Shown here: positions 30,918 to 40,586 of the stretch, piece by piece
How positions within the stretch are numbered: position 1 is the stretch's first letter
Layout of the letters: each line of letters begins with the position of its first letter
IMG/VR virus record: IMGVR_UViG_3300009011_000021
Coordinates: 1 to 46,220 of that record
Strand: one strand, 5' to 3'
Length of the DNA: 46,220 nucleotides
From: a virus
The notes under the pieces: generated by a model
Told to the model about the DNA's origin: nothing
The model's database searches: none
Seen by the model: only the letters and a program-made list of their open reading frames with translations
Position numbers and translations under genes: made by a program

Positions 30918-31376
30918 ATGGTTGCTGCATTACCATGGATTGCGGGAGGTGCTGCTGGCCTTAGTGCTGTGAGCGGCATTACAAACGCACAGGCTCAATC
31001 TAAGCAGAGCAAAGTAAATGCCGGACTTCTGGATAAGCAGGCAAACAACGTCGCTTTGCAAACAGGCTCACAGGTCGGACAGATTCGGCGGCAAGGTGCG
31101 AATGTGCTTGCTGACCAGTCGGCGGGATTTGCAGATAACGGAACAGGTACTGGAGGGTCGAATGCATTAATTCAACGCTCAACAGCTATCGATACAGAGA
31201 TGGATGCAGCTAATGCTGATTATAACGGAAGGCTGCAAATGACTGACCTGCAGAACCAGGCCAGCGGTATGAGGGCTACAGCTAAAAACCAGAGGCCAGG
31301 CCTGCTTAGCATTGTAGGTGGAGCTGCAAATACAGCCGGTAGCTATTACGGAACCAAATCACTACTCAAGGGTTAA
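30918..31376 (+). CDS. Internal virion protein B-like (T7 gp14-type)
   Basis: 152 residues. A hydrophobic glycine/alanine N-terminus (MVAALPWIAGGAAGLSAVSG), a coiled helical middle (NVALQTGSQVGQIRRQGANV) and a C-terminal GLLSIVGGAANTAGSYYG. This fits the small outer-membrane-inserting ejection protein of podoviruses. Confidence 0.83.
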   Translation: MVAALPWIAGGAAGLSAVSGITNAQAQSKQSKVNAGLLDKQANNVALQTGSQVGQIRRQGANVLADQSAGFADNGTGTGGSNALIQRSTAIDTEMDAANADYNGRLQMTDLQNQASGMRATAKNQRPGLLSIVGGAANTAGSYYGTKSLLKG

Positions 31377-31377
31377 T

Positions 31378-33999
31378 ATGGCCAGAATCCCTGTTTACCA
31401 GAGCCAGGTTGGAATCAGGGCTGCTGGCCCATCACCTGTGCAATATCAGACCCAATCAACTGACCAGCAGATTTTCAGCCAGGGTGTTAATAGCTTCGTA
31501 GATGCTGCTGTGCGCCTTGGTCGTCAGGAGCAGTCAGTTAATGACACCAGGAATTTGACGGACTTTGCCAACGCGCAGAATGATCTTAATCAGGCGCTGT
31601 CAGATGCACGCAATCAGTCTAAAACCGGCATCGACTACATTCCTGCGGCATCGTCACTTGCACAGCAGCACGAAAACGAATTCTACGCCAATCATCCTGA
31701 TATGTCGGAACAGCAGAAAGGCGAATATGCTTTGCGCTGGGCTCAGCTTCGAGGTGGCATTGAAAGCAATGCTATAAACTGGGGTCAAGGTCAGGCTAAG
31801 GCTATCTCGGTATCCAACTTTGAAGATAGTGCAGCAGCTGTTGGTAATACCATTCTACAAGACCCAAACCAAGCTAAAGCCCTGGCCGATGCTCACCTTC
31901 AGGCTATTGACCAGAGCGATCTAGACCCAGCCACCAAGAATCAACTGGCAAGCAAATCTCGCAACATGTGGGCTTTAGCTGCGGCGCAGAACGGAATCAA
32001 TACCAATCCTCAACAGGTAATTGACCAGGAATCTACCTTCCGCACTGTTCAGCAGGTGGGTGGCTCGGATGCAGGTGACAACCCGGCTGGTTCTAGTGGA
32101 ACGCTAGCCACGAGAAACAATAATCCTCTCAACATCCGTTACTCTTCCAGTAACAACTGGAATGGAAAAGGTTCGGATAATGGTAGCGGATTTGAAAACT
32201 TCGAAAGTGCAGACCACGGATTGCGTGCTGGCTTAAAGCTTATGCGTAACCATATTTCAAATGGCAATGACACTTTAAGCTCTCTCATTCGCACCTGGGC
32301 TCCAGCGAAGGACAAGAATGACCCTGTCCAGTATGCACAGTTTGTAAGCTCTAAAACTGGCATACCTGTTGATGAAAAACTTGATCCTAACAATCCACAG
32401 CAAATGCAAACCATAGCTAAAGCAATGGCGCAGCAGGAAGGTTACAAAGCCAATATCAGTGATGGTCAGCTTAACAGAGCCTGGAATTCGCTCAACGACC
32501 CTTCACAGCTAGCTCCAGGCGTGCCGTGGGGCCAACTAACGCCGCAGCAGACAAACACAGTAATCAATCAGGCCCAAGCCAAAGTAGACCAGCAGAATAC
32601 CCAGACTCGCATGCTGATGCAGAACCAATTACAGGATGATGTCGCTAAGGTTCAGCAGGGAATTCCTGTATCAGACCCTGTTTCGCGAGAATCATGGATG
32701 GCTACTGCACCAGTAGACGCAACGCCCCAGCAGATAGAATTGCTGAATAAGCAATATAACCAGTACGCACTCAACCTTAGCCTTCAGGGTGTGTATTCAG
32801 ATATCAACACAAAATCAGCCGCAGAAGGACTCGCAGCAGTACAGAGCACAAAGCCAGCGGGTATTGATACTGACTTCGCAGTTCGGCAGCAGCGTTACGA
32901 GCAGGCAGCGCAGAAATATCAGCAGGTGATTAACGCACGCGAGAAAGACCCAGGCGGATGGCTGGCGCAAAACTCACCAGAGGTGAGAGAGGCGTATGCA
33001 GCTTATTCGCAGGACCCATCACAGGGAGAGAGATTTGCGCAGGCTGTAATGGTCGACAAGAGTCGCCTTGGTATTAAGAGTAAGGACATCATTCCTGACT
33101 CTATGTCAGATGCCATTCTTCAAACAATCGATACCAGCAAAGAGCAAAGCGTTTCAGCTATTCAGCAAATAGGTGCACAGTTCGGCCAATATTCACAGCA
33201 GGTTATGCAGCAAGTGCAGAAGAAAGCAGGCCCTGCATTGCAGGTTGTGATGGCCACGGAAAACTCTCGGGCGGCAAATGCGTTGTGGCAAAACCGCAAC
33301 GTTAAAACCTCCGACCTGAGAGACTCTATCAACACTGCAGCCGCGGGTTCAGCAGATAGCGCAGATACGGAGTGGGCTTCACAGTCGAAAGACTTCGCGG
33401 CCACGATGGTTGTACAGCCTGGAGGGGTAGGGGTCTGGAATAACTTCAATGACCAGGGGCGTCGGCTTACGTATCTGAATATGCAGAAAGGAATGAGCGC
33501 TAGCGATGCTTCAAAGCAGGCTTTTCAGGATGTGCTTGGTTCGCAATATCAGACTAAAGGAACGTGGCGTCTTCCAGTTAAAAACAACCTTGATGTCGAT
33601 GATGTGAGTGATGGTGTGAATGCTTTCATGGATAAGTTGAAGCCTGAAGACATTATTCCATTACTTGGTGATTCACGAGTGAGCGAAGACGTTAACAGGT
33701 CGCAAAGTCTTAGCCGCATCAAAGACAATGCAGAGTGGGTGACAAACTCTGACGAAACTGGATTGATGATGACGCTGAATGGACTTGTTGTTAATGGCTC
33801 AAATGGAGTGCCAATAACCGTTCCATTCTCTGACCTGGCTAAGCTTGGGCAGCAGAATCGCAGCACCACTAACAAGCTCACCAAGTTCGTCACAAGCCCC
33901 GTTACGTACACCCCTGGACAAACCAAAGGTCGCACGTTGGCAGACCAGAGGGAGCAGCTAATTAACACCTTTAATCAGGGCCAGCAGATAAGCAGGTAA
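31378..33999 (+). CDS. Ejection protein with peptidoglycan-hydrolase-like domain
   Basis: 873 residues from MARIPVYQSQVGIRAAGPSP. At ~245-350 there is a P5-type lytic domain: TRNNNPLNIR, FESADHGLRAGLKLMRNHIS, IRTWAPAKDKNDPVQYAQFV. This domain occurs in other phage structural proteins that open the murein at entry. The rest is helical and Q-rich. It should be ejected to form a trans-envelope channel and locally digest peptidoglycan. Confidence 0.88.
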   Translation: MARIPVYQSQVGIRAAGPSPVQYQTQSTDQQIFSQGVNSFVDAAVRLGRQEQSVNDTRNLTDFANAQNDLNQALSDARNQSKTGIDYIPAASSLAQQHENEFYANHPDMSEQQKGEYALRWAQLRGGIESNAINWGQGQAKAISVSNFEDSAAAVGNTILQDPNQAKALADAHLQAIDQSDLDPATKNQLASKSRNMWALAAAQNGINTNPQQVIDQESTFRTVQQVGGSDAGDNPAGSSGTLATRNNNPLNIRYSSSNNWNGKGSDNGSGFENFESADHGLRAGLKLMRNHISNGNDTLSSLIRTWAPAKDKNDPVQYAQFVSSKTGIPVDEKLDPNNPQQMQTIAKAMAQQEGYKANISDGQLNRAWNSLNDPSQLAPGVPWGQLTPQQTNTVINQAQAKVDQQNTQTRMLMQNQLQDDVAKVQQGIPVSDPVSRESWMATAPVDATPQQIELLNKQYNQYALNLSLQGVYSDINTKSAAEGLAAVQSTKPAGIDTDFAVRQQRYEQAAQKYQQVINAREKDPGGWLAQNSPEVREAYAAYSQDPSQGERFAQAVMVDKSRLGIKSKDIIPDSMSDAILQTIDTSKEQSVSAIQQIGAQFGQYSQQVMQQVQKKAGPALQVVMATENSRAANALWQNRNVKTSDLRDSINTAAAGSADSADTEWASQSKDFAATMVVQPGGVGVWNNFNDQGRRLTYLNMQKGMSASDASKQAFQDVLGSQYQTKGTWRLPVKNNLDVDDVSDGVNAFMDKLKPEDIIPLLGDSRVSEDVNRSQSLSRIKDNAEWVTNSDETGLMMTLNGLVVNGSNGVPITVPFSDLAKLGQQNRSTTNKLTKFVTSPVTYTPGQTKGRTLADQREQLINTFNQGQQISR

Positions 34000-34001
34000 C
34001 C

Positions 34002-35663
34002 ATGCCGATTTATACAGACGATCCGGGTTCTGGTATCAACCAGCCATTAAGCAATGTTGAATCGGGGCTCGGTGAGTCTCTGTCGGCATCATTTGCACAA
34101 GGGTTCAGGGAAGGGCCCTTGATGTCGGGCATCAGGTTTGCACAAGCAGACCAATATGCCAATGACCCTAATTCACCTGTAATCAGCAAAACAGAAGCAG
34201 ATGCAAAGCTTAAAGAGCTTGGCGTTAAGAGCATTAACATACCTGAATCTGGCGTGACGCAGGCCTTCATGGACCATGTCACACAAGAGCGAAAGGAGGC
34301 TCTTGCACGCAATCAGATTGCTTCATCTGCACCATCTGGATTTATCAATACGCCGCTTAACTTCATGGCCGGACTTGCCGGTTCCATGGCTGACCCTGCT
34401 AACCTTGCTATCGGTCTTGTTCCATTTGCCGGAGAAGCAAAAGCGGCAACGGTGCTAGGTCGTTTTGGTGAGCGTTTCATTCAAGGCGCTGGATATGGCG
34501 CTGCGCAAACAGCTGTCGCCATTCCATTCACAGCACTAGCTGCGGCATCAGATGGAGAAGATTACACGCTTGGAAATGCCATGGAAAACATCTTCATGGG
34601 CATGGTAGGTGGTGGTCTTATTCATGCAGGTGGTGGAGTCATAGCTGATATTGTCAGAGGGCCAAGGAAATCACCACCCTCTCCAGTTGAAGAAACCACT
34701 ATAGAAGCGGCTCCTTTACAGGAATCACCAACAAGAACAAACGTTAATATTGAAGATGATAACCCTTCTTCTGTTCTATCAAGGCAGATAGATCAGTATG
34801 CAGATGATTATTCATATAATAGAGCTTACGATGAAGTAATAACATCAAGACGCGAAGAGCTTCAGTACCTTCAAGAAGGGTTTAGCAACAATGTCGCCGA
34901 CCTTAGGTCTGAAATTTCGGCTAATAATCACAGCGCATCATTGCTGGATGGGTCATTAAGCGACAGAACAAAGGCCTACCAGCAGCAGAGAATGTCTTTC
35001 AAGCAGGCCAAGTCACAGGCAATGAAAGATATCCAGCGTGAAAAAGAATCTATTTCATCCAGAAATGAAGAGCTTCAATCAACCATAGAGCGAAACTCGG
35101 CGGCAGAAAGAGCAAGATCTGAGGAGGCTGCAATTGGTCGTGGAGAGATAACTGACGAGATTAAAAATCGTATAGAGTCTCGCGCCCAAGAGGTCAGGTC
35201 TGCTTTCAATATCACAAACCCTAGCCAATGGGTAAAAACAGCATCACAACGTATTGATTCAGCCAACTGGACGCAGCGTGAGAATGCATTTCGTGCAGGA
35301 ATCTCTCACATGTTGCAGGGTCGGACGCCAGACATTGAGCCATTCTTTGATCTTCATCGCACTGACCTGCGAGCAACTGCGTTCGACCAGATTAAGCAGG
35401 GGCCGCGCCCTGACATTGATGAGCCAACAGTGCGGTCAAGTGCCGACGCAGACATGCAATATCAACGTGCGCAGAAGAATGATGACCTTATCAATGCCCA
35501 GGAAGATTTCGATGCTGAACTTCAAATGGCGAGAAATATGGTTGATGACCTTGATTCTCCCGAACTCAAATCAGCGTTAGAAAATATCCAGAAAGAAGCC
35601 AATGACGACAGCTTTATTAAAGGCATTCAGGCCTATGCTACCTGTATGCTCAGGAGAATTTAA
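34002..35663 (+). CDS. Internal virion (ejection) protein
   Basis: 553 residues. Residues ~110-215 contain glycine-rich hydrophobic segments (FMAGLAGSMADPANLAIGLV and FMGMVGGGLIHAGGG). Residues ~280-400 are a long charged coiled coil (RRKEELQYLQEG-like, QREKESISSRNEELQ). Length and topology fit the middle ejection protein of T7-type podoviruses. The stop overlaps the next start. Confidence 0.8.
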   Translation: MPIYTDDPGSGINQPLSNVESGLGESLSASFAQGFREGPLMSGIRFAQADQYANDPNSPVISKTEADAKLKELGVKSINIPESGVTQAFMDHVTQERKEALARNQIASSAPSGFINTPLNFMAGLAGSMADPANLAIGLVPFAGEAKAATVLGRFGERFIQGAGYGAAQTAVAIPFTALAAASDGEDYTLGNAMENIFMGMVGGGLIHAGGGVIADIVRGPRKSPPSPVEETTIEAAPLQESPTRTNVNIEDDNPSSVLSRQIDQYADDYSYNRAYDEVITSRREELQYLQEGFSNNVADLRSEISANNHSASLLDGSLSDRTKAYQQQRMSFKQAKSQAMKDIQREKESISSRNEELQSTIERNSAAERARSEEAAIGRGEITDEIKNRIESRAQEVRSAFNITNPSQWVKTASQRIDSANWTQRENAFRAGISHMLQGRTPDIEPFFDLHRTDLRATAFDQIKQGPRPDIDEPTVRSSADADMQYQRAQKNDDLINAQEDFDAELQMARNMVDDLDSPELKSALENIQKEANDDSFIKGIQAYATCMLRRI

Positions 35664-38203
35664 TGGCTAACCAGTTCCTGACTCAATGCGAGCAGACAGT
35701 CAATAAAGCTGCAGGGCGAGACCTTTCAGAGGAAGAGATGGGTCGCCTTGTGTCAGCAATGGAAAACACAGTAAAGCGCATCAGAGCAGAGAACGAAGGC
35801 ATCTCGCTTGAGGCCGCAGCATTACGTGCAGCTGAAGATATCAGTAACGCGGAAAAGCTGTCTAACGTCATTGAAGCTCGCAATAAGGCGCTTAATACTC
35901 GCATTGCGGCACAGCGCCTTGCTTTCATCCGTGACTCGTTCCCTGACCGTCCGGACATTGGCCTTTCTGCCATTCTTGTTGGGCGCAACGAAGCGCGTAC
36001 AGGAAGTCGCTCTTCTGCATCCGCAGAACAGTTTCAGTTGCGCTCAAAGTATCTTTCAGGGCTTAACCATGACCTGGAACAGGCGGGAGTGCTGAAGTAT
36101 CTTGCCAGCGGCTCTAATGATGCCGAAGTGGCAGATGCGATGTGGCGGTTGGGAAAAGGGCAGCCCACTGATGGAATGATGAAAGAGTCAGTGAAGATTG
36201 CTGAAATCATCACAAAGTGGCAGGAAGCTGCACGTCTGGACGCTAACAAGTCTGGTGCGTGGATTCGTAAGATGCCAGGTTATATAGCTCGACAAAGCCA
36301 TGACATGATGAAACTCCGAAATGCAGGCTATGCCGCATGGCGTGATTCGATTCTGCCTAAGCTCGACCCTGCCACTTTCGAAGGGGTATCTGATAAAGAT
36401 GCATTCTTGAGAAATGTGTATGACGGACTGGCATCTGGAGTTCACCTGGCGTCTGAAAAACCAGACTGGATGAAAGGTTTCAAGGGCTCACAGAACGTGG
36501 CTCGTCGTGCAAGCCAAGAGCGCGTGCTGCACTTCATTGATGGACGGTCATGGTTTGAGTACAACCGTGAGTTTGGAATGGGTTCAGTTCGTGAGTCTAT
36601 TTATGGAGGCCTGGAGGCATCAGCTCGCAATACCGGTCTTATGCGTATTCTCGGCACCAACCCGGAGAATATGGTCAACTATCTGGCCGACACCATATCA
36701 GCAGACCTGAAAGGAAACGAGAAAGCTCTGGCTGCGTTTAACGACGCGAGACGTTCAAGCATTAAAAACCAGATGGCGGAGATTACCGGGCAAACAAACA
36801 TACCTGGTTCATCCGCATTAGCTCGGTTCGGTTCCACCACTCGCGCCGTGGACTCTATGCTGAAACTTGGCGGTGCCATGATTTCATCATTCAACGACCT
36901 TGCCAGCAATGCACTGGAACTTAGGTATCAGGGAAAGAACTTCATGTCAGCTCTTACAGAGTCGATTCAAGGACGACTGAAGCGCTACTCAACTGACGAG
37001 CAGAAAGAGATTTTAAGCTCTCTTGGTGTGTACGCTGATTCGATGCGTGATGAGATACTGCAGCGCTTCTCCGGTGATGTAACTCTTCCTGGTAAGGTTG
37101 CAAGGCTTCAGCGTCAGTTCTTCCGTCTTAACGGTCTGAACTGGTGGACTGATGCCTCTCGTAACACTACAGCTACGATGACATCTCACTGGCTGGCAGG
37201 AAACGCAAAGTCACCGCACGCCTCACTCAATTCAGACCTGAAAAGAGCATTAGACCTGCATGGCATCGGTGAAGCTGAGTGGAATATCTATCGCACGATG
37301 GATATGAAAGGATCAGAGGGCCGAACATTTATGACGCCTGATGGAATAGAGTCCGTTCCTGATGATGTGATCGCAAAATATGTATCAGACAGGAATGTCA
37401 CTGTGAATGAGCGCAGCATTGCTAATGCTCGCTCTGACTTGGGTGACAAGCTGCGTGGCTACATTCTCGATCGCGTAATGGTGGCGATGACCGAACCAAC
37501 AGCGCGCACTCGTGCGCTTATGAAGCAGGGGACGCAACCAGGTACAGTTCAGGGCGAACTTGTTCGATTTATTGGTCAGTACAAATCGTTCACTGCATCT
37601 TTCATGCAGCAGGCGTTAGGGCGAGAGGTATTTGGTAGAGGTTATACTCCAGCACCATTAGGTGAAAGCCGTTGGGGTAGTGTGACTAATGCTCTGTTCA
37701 AAAGCGGTAAAGGTGAGATGGTTGGCCTTGCTCAGGTTGCTTTATGGATGACGTTCTTTGGCTACCTGTCGATGCAAACAAAGCTGATGCTGAAAGGTCA
37801 AACTCCTCGACCGGCAGATGCAAAGACATTCCTGGCAGCGGCGGCACAAGGTGGTGGGTTAGGAATTTTTGGCGACTTCCTGTTTGGTGAGGCTAACCGT
37901 TTTGGTAATGGCCCTATAACTTCCTTAGCTGGCCCGGTGGCAGGTTCTGCTGACCAGTTGGTAACTCTGTTCCAGAAGGCTCGCTCTGGCGATGCAAAAG
38001 CTGGAGATTTCTTCAGGTTCACTGTAGATCATACGCCATTCATTAACTTGTTCTGGTCGCGCCCCATTCTTAACTACCTATTCCTTAACCAGTTGCAAGA
38101 GTCCTTATCTCCTGGCTCACTCCATCGCTATGAGCAGAATATCAGGAAGAATCAGGGGAATGATTTCCTTATCCCTCCTTCTCAGTTCATGCTTGGGCGT
38201 TAA
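35663..38203 (+). CDS. Large internal virion (ejection) protein
   Basis: 846 residues. Helical throughout, with a C-terminal part TARTRALMKQGTQPGTVQGE, FIGQYKSFTASFMQQALGRE and RSGDAKAGDFFRFTVDHTPF INLFW that resembles the C-terminal domain of T7 gp16-like proteins. Hydrophobic stretches near 690-720 (MVGLAQVALWMTFFGYLSMQ) suggest membrane insertion after ejection. Its stop codon overlaps the stop of a convergent minus-strand gene. Confidence 0.85.
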   Translation: MANQFLTQCEQTVNKAAGRDLSEEEMGRLVSAMENTVKRIRAENEGISLEAAALRAAEDISNAEKLSNVIEARNKALNTRIAAQRLAFIRDSFPDRPDIGLSAILVGRNEARTGSRSSASAEQFQLRSKYLSGLNHDLEQAGVLKYLASGSNDAEVADAMWRLGKGQPTDGMMKESVKIAEIITKWQEAARLDANKSGAWIRKMPGYIARQSHDMMKLRNAGYAAWRDSILPKLDPATFEGVSDKDAFLRNVYDGLASGVHLASEKPDWMKGFKGSQNVARRASQERVLHFIDGRSWFEYNREFGMGSVRESIYGGLEASARNTGLMRILGTNPENMVNYLADTISADLKGNEKALAAFNDARRSSIKNQMAEITGQTNIPGSSALARFGSTTRAVDSMLKLGGAMISSFNDLASNALELRYQGKNFMSALTESIQGRLKRYSTDEQKEILSSLGVYADSMRDEILQRFSGDVTLPGKVARLQRQFFRLNGLNWWTDASRNTTATMTSHWLAGNAKSPHASLNSDLKRALDLHGIGEAEWNIYRTMDMKGSEGRTFMTPDGIESVPDDVIAKYVSDRNVTVNERSIANARSDLGDKLRGYILDRVMVAMTEPTARTRALMKQGTQPGTVQGELVRFIGQYKSFTASFMQQALGREVFGRGYTPAPLGESRWGSVTNALFKSGKGEMVGLAQVALWMTFFGYLSMQTKLMLKGQTPRPADAKTFLAAAAQGGGLGIFGDFLFGEANRFGNGPITSLAGPVAGSADQLVTLFQKARSGDAKAGDFFRFTVDHTPFINLFWSRPILNYLFLNQLQESLSPGSLHRYEQNIRKNQGNDFLIPPSQFMLGR

Positions 38204-38352
38204 AGGATTTTATATACCCCCCAAATAGCCAATGGCAATCCGGTACAGATTAAAAAAAACTGGAATGTTTCCATGTTGAAGCGTCCGTATTTTTTAAAAA
38301 TCATGTAGTACCAAAACGCCAGAACAGCGCCGATTACAATACCTGTAAACAT
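38200..38352 (-). CDS. Small two-helix membrane protein, convergent to the ejection genes
   Basis: 50 residues, MFTGIVIGAVLAFWYYMIFK, then a KKYGRFNMETF turn and FFLICTGLPLAIWGVYKIL. Two transmembrane helices with a short positive loop. TGAGGT lies 7 bases before the ATG. It reads against all neighbours, so it is probably expressed from the lysogen. The place suggests a moron. One option is an inhibitor of a host O-antigen polymerase, as in serotype-converting phages, but a simple superinfection or virion role is equally open. Confidence 0.62.
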   Translation of the reverse strand: MFTGIVIGAVLAFWYYMIFKKYGRFNMETFQFFLICTGLPLAIWGVYKIL

Positions 38353-38366
38353 ATCGACCTCACAGC

Positions 38367-38388
38367 ACCCGCTTCGGCGGGTTTTTTA
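38367..38388 (+). terminator. Terminator at the end of the ejection operon
   Basis: ACCCGC-TTCG-GCGGGT followed by TTTTT: a perfect stem with UUCG loop. A second hairpin CCGCAG-CTGAATGA-CTGCGG (38401-38420) follows before the tailspike gene. The tailspike may thus be transcribed separately or by read-through. Confidence 0.85.
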
Positions 38389-38445
38389 TTGCCAAAGTTA
38401 CCGCAGCTGAATGACTGCGGGGATTACGCACGCCTGGAGACATAG

Positions 38446-40560
38446 ATGACTGTATCATCCGCTCAAAGCTACATTGAATATAATGGAGACGGAGTAACCA
38501 AAACATTCCCGATCCCATTTTATTTCATTCTTAGTACAGATATTTCTATAACCACTACTGATGCAAACGGTACAGTAACGACGCTGATTAACGGAACAGA
38601 CTACGCAGTCATAGGTGAAGGCAGCCAGTCTGGTGGTGCAGCAACTCTGAATGTGGCTCCAGCTTCAGGGGTTTTGGTGACAATCTACCGAGACCCGCCG
38701 GTAACTCAAGAGACTGCTTATTACGAAAACGGCAAATTCCCGGCGAAGTCTCATGAGAAAGCTTTGGATAAGCTGACCATGATCATCCAGTCCCTTCTCG
38801 TAAAATTAAAAAATTATAACAGCAGGTCAGTAAAGGTACCGGAAGCAGGTAATTGGGTAGCGCCTAAAATTGCGGACAGAAAGAACAAAGTTTTCACTTG
38901 GGATGACTCTGGTTATCCTGTTGCTACATTGCCGCCATCCGGGTCAGCAACTGATGTTCTGATCGAGCTAGCAAAGCCTACTGGCGCAACGAAAGTTAAT
39001 ACATCTAGCGGACAAACCACCCAGGCATTGTTTGACCAATTAACTGATGGAACATTTAATCTTAAGTATCGTAATTACACTGTATACGACCGCTTGGATG
39101 AAGAGATAAGCGTAGGTGCTATTGCCGGAGTTGACGTAACAGGCACCACTGACAGTACCACCGCTTTGCAGAATTTCTTTGATTTAATCAATTCAAATAA
39201 TATGCGAACCGTTGTGCGATTACCGCCCGGAACTTATCTTACATCAGGTATTACTCTCAGTAATACAAGCCTGGTTATCAAAGGTTCGGGTATGTACGCT
39301 TACGGGCAATCCACGACAAAATTCAAAGCATCTGCCGCAAATACGACAATTCTAACCCTTACAGGTAATGGTTGCCGTGTAGAAAATTTGATGTTTGAGG
39401 GGTATGAGGCTGTTGCTAATTTCGGAGCCACCGAAACTTGTACAGGAATAAGACTTCAAAGGCCTAGCGGTGCTGATATTGATAGCTACATTATTAATAA
39501 TGATTTCTTTGGACTTAAAAATGGTGTGATGGCCTATGGGCGAAATGTAACGCAGCGCGATAATTTATATTCTCACGTAGCATTCCCTATAACACTTAGT
39601 TATGTGTCCGGGCAGCAATTTCGTGGGCATATCGTTGAAAGTAATCGATTCCATTCTTGTGGTGGACTCGGAGCCGGTACTGACGCAACTTTAACGAATT
39701 CAGTATGTATCACTATTCTCACCAACACCACCGCTGGCACACTGGCAGATAACTATGCTGGCAACATCAGCATCACAAATAACAAATGCGATGGGGGATG
39801 TTATCAATTTTTCAAAGGCGCGTTTCATCGGTCTAGCATTATGTCCAATAACGATATCTTTCGTTGTGGGGGCGCTAACGCTATCGTTATAGATATTGAT
39901 AACAGTGCCACCGTTGCAAACACGGATTATGACACCTTTATTCTTTCTAATAACGTACTCGCGTCTGATTTACCTATAGCAACCCCCCAGCAGTTTCCTG
40001 ATTACGCGCTGCGTTTGACAGGAGTGCGTGGTGCCGTATTGACTGGAAACGCATGGTCTAAACTCGGTAAGCACGCAATCATATTCAACAACACTGCTGA
40101 CATCATCATGTCGGGAACGCAGATTAAAAACCCGAACATGAATGTCGCAACGAATGGAGTTGTGTTTAATGCAATAGAGATAGCAAACGGTGGTAATAAT
40201 ATCCAAATCCTGGGTCTTGATGTGCGCTGTACTCAGGCCGCATCGCAAATCCAGTTTGTGATTAACAATGCTAGTGCAACCAACGTAATGGTTGACGATG
40301 TGGCTGCTAACGGTGCTTCAGCCTATTATAATGAGGGATCAACCGCAAGGACGCACGGAATATTAAACTTCGGCAATGGACGAAGAAAGGAGGTTTACGC
40401 AACAGCAACCAGTACCCTAACCACTGGTAACTTTGCCGTCGGGGATATCTGTTGGTTTACGACCCCGGCTGCATCTGGTACTGCATATATTGGAGCAGTA
40501 TGCGTTACCGCTGGAACAGGGGCTGCGGCGGTTTGGCGTAACTTTGGAGCTTTAGTTTAA
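38446..40560 (+). CDS. Tailspike with T7-type adaptor N-terminus and beta-helix
   Basis: 704 residues. The N-terminal ~140 residues are a T7 gp17-like adaptor (YIEYNGDGVTKTFPIPFYFI, FPAKSHEKALDKLTMIIQSL). A pectate-lyase-type beta-helix follows from ~220 (TGTTDSTTALQNFFDLINSN, RLPPGTYLTSGITLSNTSLV, ITNNKCDGG and similar coils). It ends with a common receptor-binding C-terminal piece (GTAYIGAVCVTAGTGAAAVW). It probably binds and cleaves O-antigen. GGAG precedes the ATG. Confidence 0.9.
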   Translation: MTVSSAQSYIEYNGDGVTKTFPIPFYFILSTDISITTTDANGTVTTLINGTDYAVIGEGSQSGGAATLNVAPASGVLVTIYRDPPVTQETAYYENGKFPAKSHEKALDKLTMIIQSLLVKLKNYNSRSVKVPEAGNWVAPKIADRKNKVFTWDDSGYPVATLPPSGSATDVLIELAKPTGATKVNTSSGQTTQALFDQLTDGTFNLKYRNYTVYDRLDEEISVGAIAGVDVTGTTDSTTALQNFFDLINSNNMRTVVRLPPGTYLTSGITLSNTSLVIKGSGMYAYGQSTTKFKASAANTTILTLTGNGCRVENLMFEGYEAVANFGATETCTGIRLQRPSGADIDSYIINNDFFGLKNGVMAYGRNVTQRDNLYSHVAFPITLSYVSGQQFRGHIVESNRFHSCGGLGAGTDATLTNSVCITILTNTTAGTLADNYAGNISITNNKCDGGCYQFFKGAFHRSSIMSNNDIFRCGGANAIVIDIDNSATVANTDYDTFILSNNVLASDLPIATPQQFPDYALRLTGVRGAVLTGNAWSKLGKHAIIFNNTADIIMSGTQIKNPNMNVATNGVVFNAIEIANGGNNIQILGLDVRCTQAASQIQFVINNASATNVMVDDVAANGASAYYNEGSTARTHGILNFGNGRRKEVYATATSTLTTGNFAVGDICWFTTPAASGTAYIGAVCVTAGTGAAAVWRNFGALV

Positions 40561-40561
40561 C

Positions 40562-40586
40562 TAAAGGGCGGCTCACGCCGCCTTTT
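40562..40586. terminator. Bidirectional terminator between tailspike and wzy
   Basis: AAAGGGCGGC-TCAC-GCCGCCTTTT: GC stem with an A run on the left and a T run on the right, so it can end transcripts from both sides. It overlaps the stop codon of the minus-strand membrane gene. Confidence 0.75.
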
